This document shows positions 53,030 to 61,912 of a DNA stretch of 64,000 nucleotides, one piece after another (within the stretch, counting starts at the first letter, position 1; every line of letters starts with the position of its first letter). The stretch is from NCBI RefSeq assembly GCF_009876115.1, contig NZ_WWSY01000005.1, forward strand, positions 1-64,000, given 5' to 3'. The translations under genes and the position numbers were made by a program. Under the pieces are notes generated by a model that was not told the DNA's origin, did not search any database, and worked only from the letters and a program-made list of their open reading frames with translations. Source of the stretch: Collinsella aerofaciens (GTDB lineage: Bacteria; Actinomycetota; Coriobacteriia; Coriobacteriales; Coriobacteriaceae).

Positions 53030-53162
53030 TTGCGTGCTGAGGATGGGCTTGGAAAGTCCGTTTTGCTCGAAACGACCTGTCCTGTCGTACGGGTGTCGGC
53101 ATGATTCTCCCGTGCGGTATTATGTTTTCCGAAGAATAAAACGCCGCGTGAGGGGAGGCTGC

Positions 53163-54218
53163 GTGGACGGGCACGTGCAACATGACGGCTTTGGCCGCGA
53201 TATCAACTACCTGCGCATTGCCGTTACCGACAAGTGCAATTTCCGCTGCATTTACTGCATGCCAGCCGATGGCGTGGCGCCCCGCGCGCACGACGAGCTG
53301 CTCAGCGCCGAGGAAATCGCCCGCTTTGTGCGCTTGGTGGCGGGGGAGGGCATTCGTCGCGTACGCCTGACGGGTGGCGAGCCGCTGGTCAGCCGGCGTA
53401 TCATCCCGCTCATTCGCGATATCCGCGAGATCCCGCAGATCGAGGACATCTCACTTACCACCAACGGCGCCCTGCTGCCCAAGCTGGCACCGCAGCTCAA
53501 GGACGCCGGCCTTAACCGCGTCAACGTCTCGCTCGACACGCTTGACCCTACGCTCTTTGGAAAGATCACGCGCCTGGGTCGACTCGAGCAGACCATGGCT
53601 GGCATCGACGCGGCGCTGGCTTGGGGCTTTGAGCCCGTTAAGGTGAACTGCGTTGTTGTGCGCCGGCTCAACCAAGATGTGGCGGCCCTCGCGCGGCTCA
53701 CGCTCGACCGCCCCATCCACCTGCGCTTTATCGAATACATGCCCATCGGCGATGAACACACGAGCTCGCATTGCGCTGTGGACCCGCATGCGCCCGCGCT
53801 CAATCCGGCGCTGTGGGATGCGAGCGACACCGTTCCGAGCGACGAGCTGCGGGCGCGCATCAATGCCGGGGCCGCCGCGACGGGACTGGGCGAGCTCGAG
53901 CCGCTCGACATCAACGACGCTCCTGCCGGCGCGGGCCCTGCGCGCTACTGGCACTTTCCGGGTGCGGCGGGAACGGTCGGCTTCATCAGCGCCATGTCCA
54001 ACCATTTTTGTGCGAATTGCAACCGTTTGCGCCTGACGGCCGATGGCAACGTGCGTCCGTGCCTGTTCAGCGATGCCGAGTATTCGGTGCGTGAGGCGTT
54101 GCGCCGTGGTGATGATATGCAGGTACTTTCGATTTGGCGCGATGCCGTGGCCCACAAACCGCAGGAACACGCGATAATTGAGGGCACGCAACGATTTATG
54201 TCCCAAATCGGAGGATGA
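53163..54218 (+). CDS. moaA: GTP 3',8-cyclase MoaA (molybdenum cofactor synthesis)
   Basis: A radical SAM enzyme of 351 residues that makes the cyclic precursor of molybdopterin together with MoaC. The first 4Fe-4S site is TDKCNFRCIYCMPADG (CxxxCxxC), RRVRLTGGEPLVSRR follows, and the C-terminal second cluster is NHFCANCNRLRLTADGN with a later Cys in VRPCLFS. The protein lacks an obvious C-terminal GG dipeptide in the strict sense but ends SQIGG. The GTG at 53163 is chosen because GGGGAGG lies 4 bases before it and the HDGFGRDINYLRIAVT segment follows; longer frames run through a repeat. moaC-mobB starts 4 bases after its stop. Confidence 0.93.
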   Translation: MDGHVQHDGFGRDINYLRIAVTDKCNFRCIYCMPADGVAPRAHDELLSAEEIARFVRLVAGEGIRRVRLTGGEPLVSRRIIPLIRDIREIPQIEDISLTTNGALLPKLAPQLKDAGLNRVNVSLDTLDPTLFGKITRLGRLEQTMAGIDAALAWGFEPVKVNCVVVRRLNQDVAALARLTLDRPIHLRFIEYMPIGDEHTSSHCAVDPHAPALNPALWDASDTVPSDELRARINAGAAATGLGELEPLDINDAPAGAGPARYWHFPGAAGTVGFISAMSNHFCANCNRLRLTADGNVRPCLFSDAEYSVREALRRGDDMQVLSIWRDAVAHKPQEHAIIEGTQRFMSQIGG

Positions 54219-54222
54219 TCAT

Positions 54223-55527
54223 ATGGCCAAGAGCAGGTACGCCGATGCCACCAAGGCCGCTCGCAGGGCCGCGATGTCTGCCCACAAAGCCTCAGTCGCG
54301 GCTAATGCTGGTAACGCCGACGCGTCCGCGCAGCCGTCTGCCAGTGCTGCCACCGAGCCCGCCCGCGACGCCCGTCGCGACGAGCTGACGCACGTGGACG
54401 CCAAGGGCGAGGTTCGCATGGTCGACGTGTCCGACAAGGCCGAGACCCATCGCATCGCCATCGCCGAGGGCACCATCCTCATGCACCCCGAGACGCAAGC
54501 CATGGTGCTGCAGGACCGCGCCAAAAAGGGCGACGTGCTTGCCTGCGCGCGCGTGGCGGGCATTATGGCCATCAAGCGCACGAGTGACATCATCCCCATG
54601 TGCCATCCGTTGCTCATTACCAAGAGTAAGTGCGACATTGCGCCCATCGCTCCGGCGGGGATGCCTGCCGAGGACGTGCCCGAGGGCTGGGCGCCGGCGC
54701 GCGCGGACGGGCAGGTTGGCTTTCACGTGCTGGTTACGGCGGGCGTGACGGGCAAGACGGGTATCGAGATGGAGGCTCTGACCGGCGCGAGCGCTGCATG
54801 TCTTACGATCTATGACATGTGCAAGGCCGTCGATCGCGGCATGGAGATCGTCGACGTGCGTCTTCTGCACAAGGAAGGCGGCCGCTCGGGCGTGTGGGAT
54901 CGTGTCGAGCGTCAGGCTGCTGCTGTTGAGGCTGCTGCCGCAGACGGTGCCACACCCGCGAGCGCACCCGTTGCCGTCGCGCCCGCAGCTCCGACACCGG
55001 CCGTCCCCGCGATTGCGTTTATCGGCTACCAAAACTCGGGCAAGACCACGCTCGTCGAGAAGGTCATTGCCGAGCTCACCCGCCGCGACCTGCGCGTGGG
55101 TTCGCTCAAGCATCATGGGCATCATGGCTTTGATATCGATGTGCCCGCTAAGGATACATGGCGCCATCACCAGGCCGGATCCAAGCACGTGGGCCTCATC
55201 TGCGCCACGCGCTGGGCGGAGTACGCCGACACACGCGAGGAGGACGAGATGCCCGCGCGTGAGCTGCTGTCGCGCTACAACGATGTCGACGTGGTGATCA
55301 TCGAGGGTTACAAGACCGAGGGCTTCGACAACATCGTGGTCGCGCGCTCCGGTGTCGACCGTCTTCGCGGCAAGAGCTCGCTCGACCTGGTCGACGGCCG
55401 CACGTTGGCCCTTGCCTGTAATGAGGCCTTGGCGCGTCAGGCCTTCGACGCCGGCTTTGCGACCCGAGCCATCAACATCAACGACGCCCGAGCCATCTGT
55501 GATCTTATCCAAGACCATCTGGCCTAA
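54223..55527 (+). CDS. MoaC-MobB fusion (molybdenum cofactor synthesis)
   Basis: A 434-residue fusion. After an Ala-rich leader of about 50 residues, residues about 55-215 are MoaC, cyclic pyranopterin monophosphate synthase (HVDAKGEVRMVDVSDK, IIPMCHPLLITK, and EMEALTGASAACLTIYDMCK with its catalytic Lys). An Ala/Pro linker (about 225-255) leads to MobB, a GTP-binding protein that helps make the guanine dinucleotide form (P-loop FIGYQNSGKTTLVEK, LKHHGHHGFDIDVPAKDT, DVVIIEGYKTE). MobB suggests a bis-MGD-type enzyme in the cell. It is cotranscribed with moaA. GGAGGATG precedes the ATG. Confidence 0.9.
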   Translation: MAKSRYADATKAARRAAMSAHKASVAANAGNADASAQPSASAATEPARDARRDELTHVDAKGEVRMVDVSDKAETHRIAIAEGTILMHPETQAMVLQDRAKKGDVLACARVAGIMAIKRTSDIIPMCHPLLITKSKCDIAPIAPAGMPAEDVPEGWAPARADGQVGFHVLVTAGVTGKTGIEMEALTGASAACLTIYDMCKAVDRGMEIVDVRLLHKEGGRSGVWDRVERQAAAVEAAAADGATPASAPVAVAPAAPTPAVPAIAFIGYQNSGKTTLVEKVIAELTRRDLRVGSLKHHGHHGFDIDVPAKDTWRHHQAGSKHVGLICATRWAEYADTREEDEMPARELLSRYNDVDVVIIEGYKTEGFDNIVVARSGVDRLRGKSSLDLVDGRTLALACNEALARQAFDAGFATRAININDARAICDLIQDHLA

Positions 55528-55528
55528 A

Positions 55529-55549
55529 ACCTGCCAAAAAGGGACAGGT
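55529..55549 (+). repeat. Short palindromic repeat, copy 2 (see 9705)
   Basis: Exact reverse complement of 9705-9725 (core CCTGCCAAAAAGGGACAGG). Here it lies inside a longer stem, AAAACCTGC...GCAGGTTTT (about 55526-55566), directly after moaC-mobB, and may act as its terminator. Confidence 0.6.
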
Positions 55550-55572
55550 TTGTTTTAGCAGGTTTTATCTGG

Positions 55573-55620
55573 GCAAACGTCATTTCCACCACAAAGGGGC
55601 CAGGCACCTTTGTGGTGGTT
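55573..55620. repeat. CCACAAAGG palindromic repeat, copy 1
   Basis: A 48-base sequence with CCACCACAAAGG/CCTTTGTGGTGG arms around a GGCCAGGCA loop. It matches 57144-57191 at 47 of 48 positions. TTTTTG follows on the plus strand. Confidence 0.75.
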
Positions 55621-55792
55621 TTTGCTTTGGTAGATTATTGGGACATGCCTTACAATCTACCAAGTAGTTCATGACGGACGGAAAACGGAGAGAAGGGGCT
55701 CGATGCGTCCTTAATGTTTCATGCGGATTGATTGATTCGATAGACGGTGGCGAATGCCCGCCGTCCGCATTCGTATGAAACAAGGAGTCTCC

Positions 55793-57073
55793 ATGCTCGT
55801 CTCTCTTTTCTCAAAGCCTCAATCATCGCTTTCCGTGCAGGCCAAGCGCCTGGTGGCGATGCGCTTTCTCATCTACACCGGTTTTCAGACCAGCTACTTT
55901 ATCGGCGTTATCGGAACACTCACCTATGCGGACGGTGCTTCGGTCGTCGCGACGTCGCTGGCCGTCCTGTTCATGAACGTTTTCGTGATCCTGGGATCCT
56001 TTGCGGGTGGCGCGGTACTCGACGCCTGGGGTCCGCGCCGCCATTTCTTGCTGAGCATCATCGGCGCTCTCGCAACTGGCACGGCAATCATCGCCTTTGG
56101 TAGTGCGACCGGTATTGTCCTGCTCGGCGCGGTGTTCCTAGGCTTTACGATGGGATTCGCCCAGCCTATCGCCACGTCCTATCCGGCCTACCTCACCGAC
56201 GATCCTGTCGAGCTCAAAGACATCAACTCCGCCATCGCCATGTTTTCAAACGTGAGTATCATCGTCGGGCCCACGTTGGGCGGCTTTGTCGCAGCTGCTG
56301 CATCGTCGCGCGCGGTGTTCGTGCTCATGATGCTCTTTACCGTGCTGGCGTTCGTCGTCGGCTGGGGCTTTAGGCCGCAGACCAGCCATGTCGCCGGGGA
56401 TGCGGATGCCGATTCGGCAGAGGAAGGGGAGCGTGCGGGACAAAGCTCCAGCCCCAGCACATCTTCCCGTGTCACCTTCGCGGCTAGCATCAAGACGGTC
56501 TTCACCAACAGCGTCCTCGCGCTACTTTTCTGCATCATTTTTCTTTCGAACTTTGGCTACGGAGCCTTCGATCCGCTGGAGTCGTTTTTCTATCGCGATG
56601 TCCTACGCGTCGGCGTTGAGTGGATGGGCTGGCTCTCGTCGGTCTCGGGCGTGGGCGCGGTGCTGGGTGCCGTGCTCGCGCTCCGCTTGCCGCCGCACCT
56701 GGTCAACCTTAAAACGCTTCTCGTGGCGCTCATGTCCGTGGGCCTGGGAAGCCTGCTCTATGTGGGGACGCCGTACGTGGGCGTGGCCCTCGTTGGCCAG
56801 ATCGCCTTGGGCATAGCTTGGGGTGTCGTCAACCCGCTCCACAACACCATTGTGCAGACGACGGCACCGCTCGAGCAGCTCGGTCGCGTCAACTCGGTCA
56901 TGGGCTTTGGCAATATGTTCGCCGGCGTGGCCCCGCTGGCGATTGCCCCGTGGCTGGCGGCGACGTTTGGCGTACAACGGACACTCGTGGGGGCGGGCAT
57001 GGTCGTGACGGCGGTTCCTGCGGCGTTGCTGCTGCTTGGCCGCTGGCACTTGGATCGTGCCGCAAGGCAGTAA
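55793..57073 (+). CDS. MFS transporter of unknown substrate
   Basis: A 426-residue major facilitator protein with 12 predicted membrane segments in two sixes, joined by a cytoplasmic loop rich in Asp, Glu and Ser (about residues 200-230). The motif A-like loop after helix 2 reads GGAVLDAWGPRRHFL. The ATG at 55793 has AAGGAG 6 bases upstream; the frame extends further but without a site. Upstream, GTTTCAT and ATGAAAC (within 55718-55781) form an inverted repeat that might be regulatory. It is flanked by copies of two intergenic repeat families. The substrate cannot be inferred; drug-efflux-like proteins have similar architecture. Confidence 0.78.
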   Translation: MLVSLFSKPQSSLSVQAKRLVAMRFLIYTGFQTSYFIGVIGTLTYADGASVVATSLAVLFMNVFVILGSFAGGAVLDAWGPRRHFLLSIIGALATGTAIIAFGSATGIVLLGAVFLGFTMGFAQPIATSYPAYLTDDPVELKDINSAIAMFSNVSIIVGPTLGGFVAAAASSRAVFVLMMLFTVLAFVVGWGFRPQTSHVAGDADADSAEEGERAGQSSSPSTSSRVTFAASIKTVFTNSVLALLFCIIFLSNFGYGAFDPLESFFYRDVLRVGVEWMGWLSSVSGVGAVLGAVLALRLPPHLVNLKTLLVALMSVGLGSLLYVGTPYVGVALVGQIALGIAWGVVNPLHNTIVQTTAPLEQLGRVNSVMGFGNMFAGVAPLAIAPWLAATFGVQRTLVGAGMVVTAVPAALLLLGRWHLDRAARQ

Positions 57074-57138
57074 AAACCATCACAACATTCGATGAAAATC
57101 GCGATTTTGCCGAAAAACATCGAATGTTGTGATGGTTT
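57074..57138. repeat. ACCATCACAACATTCG palindromic repeat, copy 3
   Basis: Perfect 21-bp arms (57074-57094 with 57118-57138) around a loop that itself contains the palindrome AAAATCGCGATTTT. The arms match copies 1 and 2 but the loop differs. It directly follows the MFS stop. Confidence 0.75.
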
Positions 57139-57143
57139 GGCCC

Positions 57144-57191
57144 GCAAACGTCACTTCCACCACAAAGGGGCCAGGCACCTTTGTGGTGGTT
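57144..57191. repeat. CCACAAAGG palindromic repeat, copy 2
   Basis: 47 of 48 bases identical to 55573-55620. It lies 5 bases after an ACCATCACAACATTCG element, so two repeat families abut here. A diverged third version (CCGCCACAA...TTGCGGTGG) is at about 58120-58154. Confidence 0.75.
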
Positions 57192-57283
57192 GCGGCGTCT
57201 ACGGGCCGCGCCTGTGCCTTGGTATACCATGTACGCCGTTTGCGAATACACCCCACACCGCCGCACAACCCAGAAAGGCCCCC

Positions 57284-58105
57284 ATGGACACCACCTTCAG
57301 CCACATCAAAGCCGTGTTCTGCGATATCGACGGTACGCTGCTCACGAGCCGGCACACGGTGTCCCCGCGCACTGTGGCGGCGATCCGCGCCCTGCGCGAG
57401 CGCGGCGTGCTCTTTGGCCTGTGCACCGGGCGCGACGCCCACGCGACCGAGGCCATGTACGAGCTCTGGGGCATCGAAGGCTTGGTGGACGTGCTCGTGG
57501 GCTGCGGTGGTGCCGAGGTCATCGACCGCGCGCACGACATCAACGAGCTGAGCTATCCGCTGTCGGGCGAGACCATCGCGCGCATCTGCAAGCACATGGC
57601 GGACCTTCCGGCAACGCCCGTCTGCCCCCGAGACGGCGTGTTCTACGTGCCCGAGAGCAACGCGTGCGTCGAGCACCTGTCGCGTGTCGACGGCGTGCCC
57701 TACCAGGTGGTCGATTTTGCCGAGTTTTTGCGCGAGCCACAGCCCAAGGTGATGTTTACCATGGCGCCTGAGGTAATGCCGCGGGTGATTGAGCGGGCGT
57801 CGACGTTTGCCGATAACACCGTTAAGGCGGCGGCTCTGCAGACCACGCAGCGGCTCTACGAGTTCATGGATCCGCGCGTGTCCAAGACGCGCGGCCTGGT
57901 GCGCGTGGCAGAGCTCAACGGCATGGAGCTCCAGAACATCTGCGTGTTTGGCGATGCCGATAACGACACCTGCATGGTGGCTGACGCCGGCGTGGGCGTG
58001 GCCATGGCAAACGGTAGCGACGCCACCCGCTCCGCCGCCGATTTTGTAACCGCCAGCAACGACAAAGACGGCATCGCGATCTTTATCGAGGAACATCTGC
58101 TGTAG
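57284..58105 (+). CDS. HAD-superfamily (Cof-type) phosphatase
   Basis: A 273-residue hydrolase of the Cof/YbiV type: motif I VFCDIDGTLLTSRHTVSP with both catalytic Asp residues, motif II around LFGLCTGRDAH, a C2-type cap (about 85-185), and motif IV NICVFGDADNDTCMVADAG with AMANGSDATRSAADFVT. These enzymes dephosphorylate sugar phosphates, flavin mononucleotide or pyridoxal phosphate; the substrate is not predictable here. The ATG at 57284 has GAAAGG upstream and starts just before motif I; the longer frame runs through two repeats. Confidence 0.88.
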   Translation: MDTTFSHIKAVFCDIDGTLLTSRHTVSPRTVAAIRALRERGVLFGLCTGRDAHATEAMYELWGIEGLVDVLVGCGGAEVIDRAHDINELSYPLSGETIARICKHMADLPATPVCPRDGVFYVPESNACVEHLSRVDGVPYQVVDFAEFLREPQPKVMFTMAPEVMPRVIERASTFADNTVKAAALQTTQRLYEFMDPRVSKTRGLVRVAELNGMELQNICVFGDADNDTCMVADAGVGVAMANGSDATRSAADFVTASNDKDGIAIFIEEHLL

Positions 58106-58609
58106 CGCTGGGGGAGAGCCGCCACAATGGAGACAGGCGCCTTTGCGGTGGCCTCAGGCGATTTGGGCGAAATGATGCCTAAAATCTGCGCGAAAATTCA
58201 AATATTGTTGTCTGAACATCACGCTTCTAACTACCGATGGGTTTAAGATATTCTCATCAATTTGGTAGGATATTCATCCCGGTTGATGATCTACCGCTCA
58301 CGGTCGATTTTCGACCGTTCACAGGATGTTTGCTCTTGAGCAAAATGTTGTGCAAATAAATCTAATGCCATTAAAAAATAATAGGCAACTAAATTACCAG
58401 CAGAAACAAAAAATAGATAGCGAATAAACGAAGGTAAATCTGAGCAAATGTCAAGAGAATTGAGAACTCGCTACAAAAATGTCGGTTTTATTGCTCAGAT
58501 GTTTAAACAATCGTTATAATTGCATTACTAAACGAGCGCAATTACAGATTGCGCAGATACGTTTGATGGTGAAAGAGCAAGATCGCGGTCTCTTGGGGAG
58601 GAGACATCG
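58106..58609 (+). promoter_or_regulatory. Long AT-rich leader and promoter of the pilus operon
   Basis: About 500 bases without a gene, AT-richer than the surroundings. It contains a diverged CCACAA repeat (58120-58154), the palindrome ACGGTCGA-TTT-TCGACCGT (58300-58318), and a 9-bp inverted repeat TCTGAGCAA (58439-58447) / TTGCTCAGA (58491-58499). The right arm overlaps the -35 TTGCTC (58491-58496). A consensus -10 TATAAT follows after 18 bases (58515-58520). The start of transcription would be near 58527. The dyads suggest regulated pilus expression. Confidence 0.65.
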
Positions 58610-61600
58610 ATGAAAGCGAATTCGGACAAATCTAAGCAGAGTAATAAAGCGACGCGCCGTGTACTGGCAGGCGTTTTGTGCGGAGCATCCGTTTTGAGCC
58701 TGGTACTGTCGCTCGTCATGCCCCCGATCTCGCAGGCCATTGCCAACGATGCCCAGACAGATTCTACCGAGGAAACTGTGATGGGGGGGGGTTCCTCAAG
58801 TGAGTCCGCTGCTGTAGATAACACCAGCGAGGATGCCGAAAACCAGAATAGCGACGAGACCGATGCCGGCGAGGCTGGCTCTTCAAATAGTGCTGAGCAG
58901 GCTCAGAGTGCGAATGCGGCTTCAGCGAGAGCGACGGCCACCGTGGGGCCGGGTATTTACGTTCCCACGTCTATCGGTATCGGCACGAATATCGGTTCTT
59001 CCACCCCCGATCCCGGCGTTGCCACATTCGTTGGAAGGGACATGTACGTAGGAGGCAAGCCTGCGGACCCCTCCTACCTCACACGCGACAACGTTGCAGG
59101 TTCATATGCCGTCGAGGCCGAGGGCCTTACCGTCGTGCAGGGTAAGCTTGCGCTCAATCCCCTCAAGGAGAGCTGGCCTTACACGGATGGTAATAACAAT
59201 ACGTCTGGCGCGGGATTTCGCTTCGGTACCGTTGGCTTTGGTGCGCAGTTTCGTCCTTCTGCGGGCAGCGTCGTTCTTGCGGTCGCGGGCTTGAGTAACG
59301 CGACCTCTATCAAAGAAATCCAGGTTGGTACAAGCGAGCCCGCATCGGCTTCCGTTGGCGCGTGGAACAAGGGTGCCTGGGTTGGTAGGCAAAAGAGCTC
59401 ACATAACGCTGAAGCCATTGGCTACGACTATACCGCGGCAATCGCGGGAAACCGTACAACCTGGATGAACAACGCCGATCGCCAGTCTGTCGTGAAGATG
59501 CAGGGCGACTGGTCTGACGATGGCCTGTTCACGGGCAACGATGATGGCGCGAGCATCATGTCGAGCATCAACGGTAAGAATTACACCAATTTCCTGGATT
59601 CCGAAGTAAAGGCGAAGATCTCCACGCCCCTCGCAAAGCTTAAACCCACCGGGAGTTGTACGGTCGATGTTGCCGAGGAGAATTCCAACTACACCATTGC
59701 AAAGTACAACAAAGACAGTAGGGCGACGTACGGCCTCAAGTTCGACAACTCCATTAAGAAGTTTAACCGCAAGACGAGTTACACCGATGTAACCGGCAAC
59801 AGCGTTTCCGGCGAGGTGACCCTTGTCAACAACGAGAAGCTCATCACGTTTACCGGCGATGCGGACGATAGCGGCAAGGGTTCTTCGCTTCAAGTCTTTA
59901 ACCTGAAGGCGTCGGATCTTACCAACTCCTATAAAGGCACGATCTACCGTGGCGTGGACTTCAGCTTCAATAAAATACCCGTGGGCGCCTCCGTGGTCGT
60001 CAACATCATCGATGAAGAGGGGACCCCGGTTGAGTTCAACACCGGCTGGCGCTTCTGGTGGAATGGTGAGGAAATCTCCCGTGGGTACGAGAGCGGTAGC
60101 AACGACAAGACTAAGTCTGAGTACTCCATTGCCGCCCAGAGCATCCTGTGGAATTTCGCAACGGCCAAGCAGGTCACCATCCGAGGTGGTATGGCCCTTG
60201 AGGGCATTGGTGGTGACGGGAAGTGGACAGACGACGACCCGGCAGCCGCCATGTTGGGCAGTATCGTTGTTCCCAACGGCAGCTTCGAGGATCACGTGAC
60301 CACCAACGGGCGTGTTTATGTTGGCGATGACTTCCAGATGTACAACCCCACGGTCGCGTGGAATTTCGGGGATATCGAGGGTGACTCGGCTTCCGTCATC
60401 GATATGGATCAGGAGCGCCACAACTTCCCATGGTCCGGTACTTACACGCCCGACGGGTCTGCGGTTGCGTGGGGCAAGGTTGACGCTGCAGACGACACCA
60501 CACCGCTCGCAGGTTCTGAGTGGGCGATTTACGCGAGCAAAAATGATGCGGAGAACGATTGGGACCGCATCGTCTCTATTGTGGATAACGGCACGAATGA
60601 CTCCGATTCTACCGTTGGCACCATTCAGTACGACTACCTGAACCAAAAGGCCACCATTGGCGACACGAGCGACACGAACTACTTCACGTACTACATTCGC
60701 GAGGTCAAGGCGCCGGAGGGCTACCAGAAGTCAGACACCGTCTACTACGCCACTATGAACAATACTGGCGAGAAGCCGAACTATGTTCAGGGTTATGTGG
60801 ATGAGAACGGGAACAACGTTTCGTTCGAGAATAACCCCAAAGGTGCCATTCCCAACACCAAGATTATTACCGGTACGGTGTCTTGGACTAAGGTTGAGGA
60901 AGGAGACAAGGGATACACTCCTTTGGCTGGTTCCGAGTGGAAGCTTGCGAAACTGGGTGCCGATGGTACGACCGAGGCGCAGTCTCGGACCGTGAGCGAT
61001 CAGTCGGATTCGAGCGAAACCACTTGGGCCGATACCGACGACACGAATGGCAAGTTCACATTGGCCGGTCTGCTGCCGGGCACGTACACGCTCACGGAGA
61101 CCCAGGCTCCGTTTGGCTACGAACTGAACAAGAACACCTACAAGTTCACGGTGGACAGCACAAACGGCTCCATTACGTGGAAAGAGAACGGGCAGCCGAG
61201 CATCGTTAGTGGCACTACGTACATCTCCGACAAGTGCAGCGCTACGTCCGTGAAGATCCCGGTGACCAAATCCGTTCGCAATACGGACTGGCCGAAGGAC
61301 GACGAAGGCAGCTATGTGCCGTTCGAGTTCAGCATTGTGGCTACGGGTGACTATGCAGCCAAAGCCCCCATGCCCGAAGCGCCCAAGATTTCTGTTGCCC
61401 CAAAGGCAGGGGAGACCGATGCCGCCAAGCTCAACAACATCACGGCGACCTTTGGCGCCATGACGTTCAACAAGTCGCACCTGTCCACTGAAGCAGGCAC
61501 CAATAAAGATTACGCCAAGACCTACACCTACACGGTGAAGGAGGTCGCGCCTACCACCGGTGCCATCGACAAGCTTCGCTACTCCAAGGCCGAGTACCAG

Positions 61601-61912
61601 GTGGCCGTCACGGTGAAGGCCGTCATGGATGAGACCACTGGCAAGTACTCCGGCCTCACCACCTCCACCACGGTCACGCAGGTGAAGGACGACATGGGCA
61701 ACACCGTGAGTAACACCATCGGCAAGGACGCCGCGCCCAACGCCATTCCCGCCTCCACCTTCACCAACACCTACTCCACCTCTTTGCCCCTTTCTGGTAT
61801 GTCGGGCGTCACTCTGACGTACCTTGCCGGCGCGGCGGTGCTTTGCGCTGCTGCGGCCTGGATGCACATTCGTCGCAAGGCGAATGCGAAGGGAGGCGAG
61901 CGTCGTGAATAA
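58610..61912 (+). CDS. Large cell-wall-anchored pilus adhesin / tip pilin with SpaA-type domains
   Basis: A 1100-residue surface protein. A signal peptide (hydrophobic residues about 20-43) is followed by a low-complexity Ser/Glu/Asn stretch. Next comes a large N-terminal domain with GVATFVGRDMYVGG, like 'choice-of-anchor A' adhesion domains. Two SpaA-type prealbumin-like domains follow (PLAGSEWAIYASKN to REVKAPEGYQ; PLAGSEWKLAKLGADG to TETQAPFGYEL), then a FctA-like pilin domain (TYTYTVKEV). The C-terminus has LPLSG, a hydrophobic helix and basic RRKANAK, a variant of the LPXTG sorting signal. It is probably the pilus tip. A run of nine G lies near the start. GGGGAGGAG precedes the ATG. Confidence 0.82.
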   Translation: MKANSDKSKQSNKATRRVLAGVLCGASVLSLVLSLVMPPISQAIANDAQTDSTEETVMGGGSSSESAAVDNTSEDAENQNSDETDAGEAGSSNSAEQAQSANAASARATATVGPGIYVPTSIGIGTNIGSSTPDPGVATFVGRDMYVGGKPADPSYLTRDNVAGSYAVEAEGLTVVQGKLALNPLKESWPYTDGNNNTSGAGFRFGTVGFGAQFRPSAGSVVLAVAGLSNATSIKEIQVGTSEPASASVGAWNKGAWVGRQKSSHNAEAIGYDYTAAIAGNRTTWMNNADRQSVVKMQGDWSDDGLFTGNDDGASIMSSINGKNYTNFLDSEVKAKISTPLAKLKPTGSCTVDVAEENSNYTIAKYNKDSRATYGLKFDNSIKKFNRKTSYTDVTGNSVSGEVTLVNNEKLITFTGDADDSGKGSSLQVFNLKASDLTNSYKGTIYRGVDFSFNKIPVGASVVVNIIDEEGTPVEFNTGWRFWWNGEEISRGYESGSNDKTKSEYSIAAQSILWNFATAKQVTIRGGMALEGIGGDGKWTDDDPAAAMLGSIVVPNGSFEDHVTTNGRVYVGDDFQMYNPTVAWNFGDIEGDSASVIDMDQERHNFPWSGTYTPDGSAVAWGKVDAADDTTPLAGSEWAIYASKNDAENDWDRIVSIVDNGTNDSDSTVGTIQYDYLNQKATIGDTSDTNYFTYYIREVKAPEGYQKSDTVYYATMNNTGEKPNYVQGYVDENGNNVSFENNPKGAIPNTKIITGTVSWTKVEEGDKGYTPLAGSEWKLAKLGADGTTEAQSRTVSDQSDSSETTWADTDDTNGKFTLAGLLPGTYTLTETQAPFGYELNKNTYKFTVDSTNGSITWKENGQPSIVSGTTYISDKCSATSVKIPVTKSVRNTDWPKDDEGSYVPFEFSIVATGDYAAKAPMPEAPKISVAPKAGETDAAKLNNITATFGAMTFNKSHLSTEAGTNKDYAKTYTYTVKEVAPTTGAIDKLRYSKAEYQVAVTVKAVMDETTGKYSGLTTSTTVTQVKDDMGNTVSNTIGKDAAPNAIPASTFTNTYSTSLPLSGMSGVTLTYLAGAAVLCAAAAWMHIRRKANAKGGERRE
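58783..58791 (+). repeat. G9 homopolymer inside the pilin coding sequence
   Basis: Nine consecutive G encode the MGGG part of VMGGGSSS, around residues 58-61, soon after the signal peptide. Gain or loss of one base would shift the frame and stop synthesis, as in known phase-variable surface genes. Phase variation is inferred. Confidence 0.6.

Noticed and set aside
53030..53162. Possible molybdenum cofactor riboswitch before moaA
   Set aside because: The leader is only about 130 bases and I could not find the expected multi-stem pattern; only a weak -10-like TATTAT is visible.
51725..57191. Possible CRISPR array from the recurring palindromes
   Set aside because: The copies are kilobases apart, with genes between them and no regular spacers or cas genes.
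58301..58317. Possible SOS (LexA) box
   Set aside because: The symmetric CGGTCGA/TCGACCG does not match the actinobacterial CGAAC-N4-GTTCG pattern, and the neighbouring gene is not a repair gene.
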